From Campylobacter concisus (lineage in GTDB: Bacteria; Campylobacterota; Campylobacteria; Campylobacterales; Campylobacteraceae), in the NCBI RefSeq assembly GCF_003048835.2, contig NZ_CP060705.1, forward strand, positions 1,860,001-1,924,000: DNA of 64,000 bases. Direction: 5' to 3'. This document shows positions 57,401 to 64,000 of this stretch, one piece after another (the stretch's first letter is position 1; every line of letters begins with the position of its first letter). The position numbers and the translations under genes are program-made. The notes beneath the pieces were generated by a model. The model saw only the letters and a list, made by a program, of their open reading frames with translations, made no database searches and had not been told where the DNA came from.

Positions 57401-58870
57401 ATCGTTGTCTGCGCCAGTTTCGACGTGAAGTCTCTCGTGTCTTCCGCCATTTATATTTATGATGTCATCTCCGCCTTGGGTGTTGATATTTAGCCAGTTT
57501 AAATTTGAGTTATCGGCATTAATTACATCTTTTCCATCGTTGTAATATACATTTTCACCAAATTCTATAGCACTAGCCACGTCGCCAGCTTTATGGCTTA
57601 TAGTTGCGTCTTTGAAATTTAATGTATTGTCGCCGTTATCTTTAAATTTAGCGTCAAAAGATGAATTATTGTGAAATTCGCTAGTAACTGTGACGTTGTG
57701 GTCGTTATCTACTATATATTCGCTATTTGTAGCCTTCGCACTGCCGACGCTAAATTCTAATGTCACGCTCTCTTTAAAGTCGCCATTGTTTTCAACGCCT
57801 TTGTCTGCATCTTTGAAAATTTTATTTGTAGGGTCAAATTTACCCTCATTTTGATCGTGATCGTTTGCCACAGCAACACGCACACTTACATTGTTGATAT
57901 CGCCTGCTCTAACGTCCTTTATCACGCCGCTATCATCTAGCTTTTGCCAAGTTTTACCGCCATCTAGTGAGTACTCTGCATTTTCATAGTCTTTGCCAGC
58001 AGTTGCCTCTCCACTAAATTTAAGCGTCACATCTACCTTTTTATCAGCATCAGCCTGCGCTACTTCACCTTTTAGGTTGTATTCTAGGTATGATTTGTCA
58101 TCTGAGCTTCTTGGGTCCGAGCTCTTTTCGTAGCCAAATTCTGACTTGTTTTCAACCGAGATGTTTTTGACTATATCTTTATTTTCATCAGGTTTAGGTT
58201 CTGGTTTTGGCTCTGGCTGTGGTTTTTCAGGCTCTGGAGTTGGCTCAGGTTTTGGTTCTGGAGTTGGCTTCTCTGGCTCCACCGGCTCAACTGGCTCAAC
58301 CGGTTTAGGCTGCGGAGTTGGAGCTGGATTTTCTGGTTGTGATGGCTCAACTGGGGCTACAGGTGCAATGGCAGAATTTATATCACTATCTGAACCATCA
58401 AAAACATCACTACCGCCACCTTTTACCTCTTGGTTAGTTAGTTTTACAGCGCCAAAAGTATCTGAAAGTGATCTAAAGCTAGCTGATACATCAGAGCTTT
58501 CATGACCGCCATGCTCAAACCTTGTCTCGCCAAGGCTCACGCCGTCACCGCCTCTGCCACCGCTATTGCCACCAGCGGCACTCTCTTCGAGATTTGCTAA
58601 ATTTTCACCTTTTAACAGGGCTTTTTGTATGGCTGCTACCTCTTTGTCTGAGCTAAGGTCGTTATTTAAATTTAGAGTTTCGCCATCTTTTAGCTCAAAC
58701 TCTTTGCCGTCGTTTGATGCGATAGTTACCTTTGCGCCGTTTGCTTTAACAACATCGCCCTCGTATAAACTATCTCCCGCGACAACAACTCTTTCGTTGC
58801 CATTTTTGTCTATAACTACTACTTCCTTGGAGCCAAGAATGTTTTTGATAACACCTACTTTAACAGCCAT
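54431..58870 (-). CDS. Double-module Calx-beta / beta-helix surface protein with retention module
   Basis: 1479 residues from ATG 58870 (AAGGAGG five bases before; an upstream TTG at 58891 is less likely). Retention module 1-90; cleavage-type site S97-A98-A99-G100. A Pro-Glu-Lys-rich linker then leads to a Calx-beta-like domain (SGEATAGKDYENAEYSLDGGK), GxDDIxIN beta-helix repeats and an end block closing in INVDL. A second Pro-rich linker (PEPKPEPK) starts a second set of the same parts, closing in IHVDL at the C-terminus. Probably exported by type 1 secretion. Confidence 0.85.
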   Translation of the reverse strand: MAVKVGVIKNILGSKEVVVIDKNGNERVVVAGDSLYEGDVVKANGAKVTIASNDGKEFELKDGETLNLNNDLSSDKEVAAIQKALLKGENLANLEESAAGGNSGGRGGDGVSLGETRFEHGGHESSDVSASFRSLSDTFGAVKLTNQEVKGGGSDVFDGSDSDINSAIAPVAPVEPSQPENPAPTPQPKPVEPVEPVEPEKPTPEPKPEPTPEPEKPQPEPKPEPKPDENKDIVKNISVENKSEFGYEKSSDPRSSDDKSYLEYNLKGEVAQADADKKVDVTLKFSGEATAGKDYENAEYSLDGGKTWQKLDDSGVIKDVRAGDINNVSVRVAVANDHDQNEGKFDPTNKIFKDADKGVENNGDFKESVTLEFSVGSAKATNSEYIVDNDHNVTVTSEFHNNSSFDAKFKDNGDNTLNFKDATISHKAGDVASAIEFGENVYYNDGKDVINADNSNLNWLNINTQGGDDIININGGRHERLHVETGADNDTVNLNGGTYIGTDPYQSGFTLDSGNDVLNLNGTKDNHIKMTDMYLRTGSGERDEINIKYADIDSTYKNSANHIIAESKNNTVNVENSTLKGINIGTETNTGTDVNRNPLNFDLNLKSSTLDDVNLNTIYKTHVVVEDTKVNGNFPENATKWNFADTDDTLELRSGTLNDMTVNLGNGGDKVVVSKAMKLNGYTTINGGTSYETDTLVIDGNVDFNKFKSFEELQVTGNEKVSLKLEELYDMLDIKNSDSKHILTVTEAAGGVELAGFKLSEYGRGLKEGFTRYEADFSFQNNGRSYTEKGYIDVKDGINVDLDAKPEPTPIEPVEPVNPAPAPQPEPKPEPKPEPKPEPKPEPTPQPTPDPEPEYIHEYDSKYVKNIGIYGRQGFNIEDPEITNMWEHNNLIFELRGDVAEADVDQKIDVKLKFSGKATYGKDYDKIQYSLDNENWIDLDSSGVIKGLRAGDINKVVVRANVIDDKELNEGKLLSEDEDSGIFYYQWDKEKLFKDADKGVENNHYYSESVILEFSIDNAKYTYNGGIIDNDHITTVNSEFHNDKRFDVEFFKNGDNVLNFNNATVSHKKGEEGEEEKPSKIYFGEVLYGISGDNEVNINSSNLNWLDIGTNTGKDKIDIKSSNLNNVTINTYNGNDTININGGTHEKVEINTGFGNDVININGGVFNKETIYLGINSDILNITGTKADHVKMTDIDISTNTNKFNGAIQWVGNELIKGDEDVINIKYTDINSTTSAEKSAIYAGSSKGTINIDSSNLDNVELNGGSRVPSFGDTYHTDINLKSSTLKDVDIMAFINEMHVVVEDTHASASGLPAEHHANWILSGHENAKDYLELRSGSLTNIKIDLSDGSDSVFISKDMKLEGGTSILGGYSDNRSRYDHDTLLVDGQIDFTKVKSFEELKVTSNEKVTLKALDIADMLDVGHEHSNNLLQITQASGGVKLEGFSKSAANAVEGFERYEAHYDATTAYIDVKANIHVDL
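56330..56460 (-). repeat. Pro-Glu-Lys repeat linker
   Basis: Codes for PEPKPEPKPEPKPEP-type repeats plus PQPTPDPEP, joining the two modules of the protein at 54431-58870. A similar linker (VEPVEPEKPTPEPKPEPTP) is coded near 58190-58345. Both are low-complexity spacers. Confidence 0.8.
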
Positions 58871-59006
58871 CGCTGCCTCCTTTAAAATCAATTTGACACA
58901 TTATAAATATTTCTTTTAAATATAAAGTAATGTAAATATGATGTTAATTCATAAGATTACGCTGTTGCAGTGGGTTTTAAAATTAAATTTTTGATAAATA
59001 TAAGCA

Positions 59007-59024
59007 AGACCCCAAAAAGGGATC
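59007..59024 (-). terminator. Terminator of the module-less surface protein
   Basis: AGACCCC-AAAAA-GGGATCT, an imperfect version (one bulged base) of the hairpins at 54406 and 60583, located six bases after the stop codon at 59030. Confidence 0.6.
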
Positions 59025-59029
59025 TAAAT

Positions 59030-60436
59030 TTAAAGATCGACGTGAATGTCTTCTTTTATATCTATATATACTGTACCTTGACGATCACTACCGTCTGCTA
59101 AGTGCGTATTATAGGCACTTTCATATCTATGGTAGCCATTTTCTGCTCCGCTAGTTTCGCTAAAACCATTAAGTTTTACGGTCCCATGCGCTTCACTAAA
59201 TTTAACTACATTAGAGCCATTGTCTAAAATGTCACTTAAATGAGCCACATCATTGCCATTTAATGTCACATAAGCACCGCTCGTTACTTTTAATTCTTCA
59301 AAGCCAGAGACCTTTGAGAAGTCGATATTATTATCAAGCACAAGAGTATCATAGCCCTTGCCACCAAATATTTGAGTATTATTATCTATATCTGTTCTTG
59401 TCATAGTTAAACTAACTGTATCGTCGCCACCACCTAGATAAAATTTAGAATTTTTTATGATAGCTGATGTCACATTTAAAGTATCATTTTGATTATCTGA
59501 GAAGTAAAATTCGTTATTTTTACCATGAAATTCTGAGTCGTCTATGTGCATATTGACTTTGTTATTTCTGCCGTCAAATTTAACGTCACCCATAAATTTT
59601 GGCCCAAGAAAATTCATATCAAAAAGCGGCGTGTGGTCTAAATTTGCATGCGAGCCTTTTATATCTATCTCGCCGTCTCCGCCACACACTTTTATGTTCA
59701 TAGTGGTCTTTTCGCCGTCGTTTGCTTCGATAGTAGTGTGGCCGTTAAAGATAGTGTTGTCCATATTTAGCGTATCTACTTCGTTTGGATTAGTAAAGCC
59801 AGAAAGAGAAATTTTTGTTTCACCAAAAAAGCCCACCCAGTCGGTGTTTATAGTGTCATTTCCTCCGCCAAGCCTTATATCCGCACCGTTTTTGATCTCA
59901 GATCTTTGGATATCAACCACGTCGTTATCTAGCCCTGTATGAATGGCAGCATTTTCCATAGTCGCACCATAAATTTTCACGCTATCTTCGCCGTCATTTG
60001 TATATAAAAGCGTGTGATCTTTTATGCCGACATTGTTTCTTATCTCTACCAAGTCATTGCCAGCTCCTGCGTCAAATCTCAGCCCTCTAACCTCGATATT
60101 ATCGTGAATTATTAGCTTATTATCGCCATCTCCTGCATCTATCTTGGCATCATTTACAATAGATCTTGTCATATCGACTATGTCGTTGCCATTGTCAAAA
60201 CGCACATCGTTTGCGCTCGTGGTTGCGTCTGCGATGTTTAAAATTTGATCCTGCGCTTTTGGCCTTGCATCTGCCACCCTTCGTCCGTATAGCTCAGCAA
60301 GAAAATTCTTGGGCTCAAGTATTTCAAGCGACTTTACCTCCTCTATGATCCTCACGTGAGGGTCATTTTGCCCGCCATTTTGGCTCACTCCGCCGCTTAA
60401 ATTTAACCCCTCTTTCTCAGCTACTTCTACGCTCAT
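59030..60436 (-). CDS. Beta-helix surface protein without retention module
   Basis: 468 residues from ATG 60436 (AGGATT upstream). No retention module and no TAAG site; the N-terminus (MSVEVAEKEGLNLSGG) is short and soluble. Most of the protein is GxGND repeats with a period of about 21-22 residues (for example DAGAGNDLVEI, HTGLDNDVVDI, RLGGGNDTI). The C-terminal block (KLNGFSETSG, HRYESAYN, IDIKEDIHVDL) matches the ends of the double-module protein. It may be a freely released or C-terminally anchored relative. Confidence 0.8.
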   Translation of the reverse strand: MSVEVAEKEGLNLSGGVSQNGGQNDPHVRIIEEVKSLEILEPKNFLAELYGRRVADARPKAQDQILNIADATTSANDVRFDNGNDIVDMTRSIVNDAKIDAGDGDNKLIIHDNIEVRGLRFDAGAGNDLVEIRNNVGIKDHTLLYTNDGEDSVKIYGATMENAAIHTGLDNDVVDIQRSEIKNGADIRLGGGNDTINTDWVGFFGETKISLSGFTNPNEVDTLNMDNTIFNGHTTIEANDGEKTTMNIKVCGGDGEIDIKGSHANLDHTPLFDMNFLGPKFMGDVKFDGRNNKVNMHIDDSEFHGKNNEFYFSDNQNDTLNVTSAIIKNSKFYLGGGDDTVSLTMTRTDIDNNTQIFGGKGYDTLVLDNNIDFSKVSGFEELKVTSGAYVTLNGNDVAHLSDILDNGSNVVKFSEAHGTVKLNGFSETSGAENGYHRYESAYNTHLADGSDRQGTVYIDIKEDIHVDL

Positions 60437-60582
60437 ATTAATCCTTTCTTAAAAAAATTGACTTTTGGATTTTAATAAGCGTTTTTAAATCACATTGAAA
60501 TATAAATTATATTGATTATCAAAAGAAATGCCTAAATTTAGGCTTTTTGTATAAAAAATTTTATTAAATGAAGCAAGGGGAG

Positions 60583-60607
60583 TTTAGACCCAAAAAATGG
60601 GTCTAAA
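60583..60607 (-). terminator. Terminator of the TPV-linker surface protein
   Basis: TTTAGACCC-AAAAAAT-GGGTCTAAA, a nine-base-pair stem just after the stop codon at 60610. Its arms match those of the 54406 terminator exactly. Confidence 0.8.
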
Positions 60608-60609
60608 AT

Positions 60610-63600
60610 TTACATTGAAGGATCTATAGTAACATCTTTTATTGTAAGAGTAAATGTCTGACTGCCTTCACTTACGCTATATACGTGGTTTCCATTGCTA
60701 TCTACTGTACCAGCACTTGCTATTTCAGATGATCCTTCTATAAATTTGCCAACAAATTTATCACCTTTTACGAATAGCGATGTTGCACCTTCACCACCGA
60801 CATTTTTTATGAAATTTGCGATATCAGACGCATGGTGGAATGTAAAGTCCTCATTAGCGTCTGACATATCAAGCACCTCAAACCCACTTATCTTGCCGGC
60901 ATTTGTCGTGTTAAACGAGTCATCGTGGATTTTTAGCGTATCTATGCCGTCGCCTCCATTTATAGCAGTGCCATTTAGGCTTACATCCTTGCCAAGATCG
61001 ACTAAGTCGCTGCCGTCGCCACCTGAAAGGTAGGTGTTAGTTAGTGTTACATTATCAGCTATATTGATAGTGTCGTTGCCTTTGCCTGAGTTGATGTTTG
61101 ATGCATCGTGGTCATGCGCAGCTTCGCCTGCAGCTGGACTTAAATTTACATTTGATGTACCAGTTAGATCAGAGTTGATATTTATCGTATCGTCTCCACC
61201 TTGAGTGAAAATTTTAACATCAGTATTATCATGAGTGCCAGCTCCGATAGTCACGCTATCGCCGTCATCTGCGGTATTTATAGTAACTCTTCTAAGCTCG
61301 GCGTTATCGATAGTTACGGTTTTTACGCCAGCATTTCCAACGCCTGCACCCTCTATATTTGTATCAACTATACTAGTAGCTCTTGCGACATTTAGCGTTA
61401 CATTGCCGTTTTCAAGCATAATGTTTGAATCAACCATAGAAACATCACCATCGACATTTACATGGTCATCTCCGCCGTTTGTGTAAATGATAGCCTTGTC
61501 AAATGAGCTATTTCCAGAGACGTTAATAGTGTCATTTCCGCCGCCTGCACCGATATATGTGCTATATCCATCGTTTGAGATCATGGTGACATCTTTTAAA
61601 TTTATCTCATCATCACCATATCCAGTCTCAATGGCAGCGTTGTTAAATTTAGCGCCAGCAACATCTACACTATCTCTATCGTCACTTATTCCAGCATCAG
61701 CTGAGCTAGTATTTATCTTAGTGTTTGAAATTTCAGCGCCTCTTTCGATAGTTAGTGTGTCGCGACCTTTGCCCATCTCTATGTAGTTTGAGTGAATTCC
61801 AGCTTGGTTAGCTACCGGATTTGCCACGTGAGCTGGTGAGCTTATAGGGTCATTGTGTGCGGCGCTATTATTTTTTATTTCAGTGCTACCTTTGATAGTT
61901 AGGATATCATCGCCCTCGCCTGTGTAGATATCCATGACATCTGCTTTAGTATCTTGAAGTACGATCTTATCATTGCCATTGCCACTTTTTATTTCAGAGT
62001 TATATATACCTGCGCTGATGAAATTTAGCATATCGCCTGTATCTGAATCGCCTGTATCGATATCAACTCTACTAATACTTGCGTCAGTAACATTTATAGT
62101 GTCGTCGCCCTCGCCTGTTTTTATAAAGCTATCAGTTCTGCTTCCTGCATACTCGGTTAGATCAGTTGTTCCGTTATTAGTAACATAAGAATACATATCG
62201 CTTTTAATATTTACGGTGTCATTATCAGCACCAGTATCTATTTTGGTATTTTTTATAAGCTGATGATTATCGCTTTTTTCGATATTTACAGTGTCGTTGC
62301 CACTTCCTGTTTTAAACAAGACATCGTCCAAAATCGTACTGCCAAGGCTTGGGCCAGAATCATCTTTTATAGTAAATACATCATTACCATCGTGGCTTGT
62401 AAATCTTGTACCTGTTACGACAGCTCCATTTATATTGAGTGTATCTTGATTTTTCTCTCCACCAGCGTTTCCAAGGTCTATCCTAGTATTTTCTACAACA
62501 GCTTCTCTTTCTATGTTAAACACATCGTCGCCATCGCCCATTTTTATAACATCATTAGCATCTTTGTTTAGCCAATTTACACCACTTGAAAAAACAACTT
62601 CCTCTTTGATAGTTATAGTATCATCACCATCTTTTGTATCTATGATGGTTTTCATACTATCGCCATTGTCTGGATCAGAATTTACAAGAGCAGGGTTTAA
62701 ACCCTCTGTAGTCGCATCTATATTTTCTGTGATATTTACATTATCATCATTATCAATGATCTTGCCCTCAGCCTCGCCAGATGTGATAGCAGCGTTGTTT
62801 GTAGTCACGCTAAGAGTTACGCCCTCTTTATAAACGCCGTAGTCTTTTATGCCAGGAGCGATATTTGCGCCTAGATCCTCGCTGCTTGCGCCCTCGTTTT
62901 GGTTGCCAGCTGTTTGACCGTAGTCGTCAATAACCTGCACTCTAACCTTTACATTTGCGATATCACTTGGTGCCACACCACTTATCGTGCCGCCATTTTG
63001 TATCGCAGTCCAGCTATTTCCGCCATCAAGTGAATACTCCATAGCGTTTGAGTAGTCTCTGCCTGCACTTGCACCACTTAAATTTAGCGTTAGATCAGTA
63101 GGTGTAGTTGAGCTTGTAGCAGCCGATAAGCCTAGATTATAGACTAGATACTCGTTTGGAGTTGCCTCTCTTGCCTCGCCACTACCATCAAGTGATACAC
63201 TTAGTGCAACAGGTGTAGCTGGAGTGACTGGAGTTGGTGGCGTGACAGGTGTTACTGGAGTTACTGGTGTAACAGGGGTAGTTGGATTTGTTGGGTTTTG
63301 CGGTGCAACACTATCGCCTTCGCTATTGTCGTTATTATCAGCATAACCGCCGATTGGGCTATTAAAAGAGTCAAAAGCTTTGTTTGCATCGGTTAAATTT
63401 CTAAAATTTTCATTGATATTTGCGTAGTGACCACCCTCAGCAAAGCTAGCAGCGCCTAGACTTACGCCATCTCCACCAGCTCCACCAGCTGCTGCGTTAC
63501 CACCGGCTGCTGTCTCTTCAAGATCTGTGATGTTTGCACCATTTAAAAGAGCATTTTGAAGTGCTGCGACCTCTGGGTTAGCACTTTGTGCGTTTGCTAC

Positions 63601-63822
63601 CTCTTTTGGATCAAGCGAGATAGTATCTTCGCCTACTACTGAGACCTCCTTGCCGTCATTTGCAACGATGACTACCTTCGCATCAGCTGAAGTTGTCTTT
63701 ATGCTCTCGCCCTCGTACAAGCTATCGCCAACTTTTAAAATTCTCTCATTTCCACTTTTATCAACTGCGATCACTTCAGTTTGACCTGAAATTGATTTTA
63801 TACTTCCTAGTTTTGCTGCCAT
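60610..63822 (-). CDS. Beta-helix surface protein with retention module and TPV linker
   Basis: 1070 residues from ATG 63822 (AAGGA five bases before; an ATG six bases upstream overlaps that site). The retention module (KLGSIKSISGQTEVIAVDK) is highly similar to that of the giant Ig-like protein; cleavage-type site T104-A105-A106-G107. A TPV-repeat linker around residue 200, a Calx-beta-like domain (SLDGGNSWTAI), then many GDGDDxFNI/TGSGNDTVNI repeats of about 21-25 residues. The C-terminus ends DVTIDPSM, unlike the IHVDL of its relatives. Confidence 0.85.
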   Translation of the reverse strand: MAAKLGSIKSISGQTEVIAVDKSGNERILKVGDSLYEGESIKTTSADAKVVIVANDGKEVSVVGEDTISLDPKEVANAQSANPEVAALQNALLNGANITDLEETAAGGNAAAGGAGGDGVSLGAASFAEGGHYANINENFRNLTDANKAFDSFNSPIGGYADNNDNSEGDSVAPQNPTNPTTPVTPVTPVTPVTPPTPVTPATPVALSVSLDGSGEAREATPNEYLVYNLGLSAATSSTTPTDLTLNLSGASAGRDYSNAMEYSLDGGNSWTAIQNGGTISGVAPSDIANVKVRVQVIDDYGQTAGNQNEGASSEDLGANIAPGIKDYGVYKEGVTLSVTTNNAAITSGEAEGKIIDNDDNVNITENIDATTEGLNPALVNSDPDNGDSMKTIIDTKDGDDTITIKEEVVFSSGVNWLNKDANDVIKMGDGDDVFNIEREAVVENTRIDLGNAGGEKNQDTLNINGAVVTGTRFTSHDGNDVFTIKDDSGPSLGSTILDDVLFKTGSGNDTVNIEKSDNHQLIKNTKIDTGADNDTVNIKSDMYSYVTNNGTTDLTEYAGSRTDSFIKTGEGDDTINVTDASISRVDIDTGDSDTGDMLNFISAGIYNSEIKSGNGNDKIVLQDTKADVMDIYTGEGDDILTIKGSTEIKNNSAAHNDPISSPAHVANPVANQAGIHSNYIEMGKGRDTLTIERGAEISNTKINTSSADAGISDDRDSVDVAGAKFNNAAIETGYGDDEINLKDVTMISNDGYSTYIGAGGGNDTINVSGNSSFDKAIIYTNGGDDHVNVDGDVSMVDSNIMLENGNVTLNVARATSIVDTNIEGAGVGNAGVKTVTIDNAELRRVTINTADDGDSVTIGAGTHDNTDVKIFTQGGDDTININSDLTGTSNVNLSPAAGEAAHDHDASNINSGKGNDTINIADNVTLTNTYLSGGDGSDLVDLGKDVSLNGTAINGGDGIDTLKIHDDSFNTTNAGKISGFEVLDMSDANEDFTFHHASDIANFIKNVGGEGATSLFVKGDKFVGKFIEGSSEIASAGTVDSNGNHVYSVSEGSQTFTLTIKDVTIDPSM
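63220..63300 (-). repeat. Thr-Pro-Val repeat linker
   Basis: Codes for a run of TPV triplets (written as TPVTPVTPVTPV with small variations), a proline-rich spacer between the Gly-rich region and the Calx-beta-like domain. Short identical DNA units make copy-number change possible. Confidence 0.8.
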
Positions 63823-63861
63823 GTTCATCCTTGTTAAATTTTTTCTCGCATTTTAATGAAT

Positions 63862-63867
63862 TTTATA
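63862..63867 (-). promoter_or_regulatory. -10-like box of the 63822 gene
   Basis: Minus strand AATTATAAAATTC contains TATAAA 40 bases before the ATG at 63822, resembling the box at 54153-54158. Confidence 0.45.
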
Positions 63868-63877
63868 ATTCATGTAT

Positions 63878-63895
63878 ATTGTACCCAGGTACAAT
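63878..63895. promoter_or_regulatory. Palindromic operator candidate, copy 2
   Basis: ATTGTACCCAGGTACAAT has perfect eight-base inverted arms around two bases. It shares ATTGTAC-N4-GTACAAT with the site at 54179-54196. It is ten bases upstream of the -10-like box, against 20 at the other gene, so the site has moved by about one helical turn. Confidence 0.65.
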
Positions 63896-64000
63896 AAGGC
63901 CCTTAAATTCGGCATATGTGACACATATATGACAAATTTACATTATCAATTTATATATGATTTTGATCAAAATGAGGCAAATTTCATTTTATCTATCTTA

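Noticed and set aside
42910-63822. RTX cytotoxin operon
   Set aside because: No pore-forming or acylated toxin domain, no activation gene and no nine-residue RTX blocks. The retention module and Ig-like repeats point to adhesins.
63901-63935. ATATGTG-AC-ACATAT inverted repeat before the 63822 gene
   Set aside because: Short and AT-rich, without a second example in the cluster; recorded but not annotated.
63960-63973. ATTTTGATCAAAAT palindrome as an FNR/CRP-type site
   Set aside because: The arms resemble FNR half-sites but lack the four-base spacer, and the gene it might regulate is outside the window or 140 bases away.

Overview
The base composition (about 35-38% GC, with AAATTT-rich spacers), the gene content and the small overlapping operons point to an epsilonproteobacterium of the genus Campylobacter, most like the C. 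concisus group. Supporting genes include a stand-alone ThiD2-type protein, DUF4492-cydAB, a periplasmic arylsulfate sulfotransferase, a DctPQM TRAP transporter and DIP1984. The species is inference from gene content, not a computed match.

Region by region. 1-1570: start of the S10 ribosomal operon on the minus strand (rpsJ, rplC, partial rplD). 1.8-9.0 kb: housekeeping genes (P-loop ATPase, RNase HII, DUF4153 membrane protein, ribosome recycling factor, polysaccharide deacetylase, SecG, ThiD2-like, Bax-inhibitor-1 protein). 9.1-14.0 kb: a plus-strand run with beta-carbonic anhydrase, a large MscS channel, a tiny hyper-acidic protein and two tandem membrane diguanylate cyclases. 14.0-16.9 kb: TRAP transporter. 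17.3-22.3 kb: Fe superoxide dismutase, 0.7 kb without a recognisable gene, a PatB-type C-S lyase, a DIP1984 protein, a trans-sulfuration PLP enzyme and a Tpx peroxidase with a Cys-rich tail. 22.3-25.2 kb: a frameshifted NERD-helicase gene, then Ser, Cys, Leu, Gly and Ala tRNAs with a small entericidin-like lipoprotein gene among them. 25.3-30.3 kb: a lipopolysaccharide-kinase-like protein, a PepSY membrane protein, nrdB, a lipoprotein, a nitrilase-family amidase and pcm. 30.3-35.6 kb: three paralogous small outer-membrane beta-barrels mixed with small exported proteins and recJ. 35.8-42.5 kb: pyrG, a cytochrome bd oxidase operon (DUF4492-cydA-cydB plus a 33-residue CydX-like protein), and assT.

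42.9-63.8 kb, a third of the window, is a minus-strand cluster of giant secreted surface proteins. Three begin with the same retention-module-like N-terminus and carry a T/S-A-A-G site near residue 100, the place and sequence at which LapG cleaves LapA in Pseudomonas. A fourth, smaller one lacks this module. They are built from bacterial Ig-like repeats with EF-hand-like calcium loops, Calx-beta-like domains and GxGND beta-helix repeats. The largest is drawn as two reading frames, but it is almost certainly one gene of 3,743 codons plus stop, interrupted by a 56-bp corrupted stretch at 50712-50767: restoring the 26 missing bases from the near-identical sister copy brings the two frames together exactly.

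Two of the giant genes share an 18-bp palindrome (ATTGTAC-N4-GTACAAT) just upstream of the promoter, and three end in related AGACCC/GGGTCT hairpins. Together with the tandem diguanylate cyclases this suggests a Lap-like, c-di-GMP-controlled adhesin system in Campylobacter. The protease LapG, its regulator LapD and the type 1 secretion apparatus are not in this window, so that system is inference.
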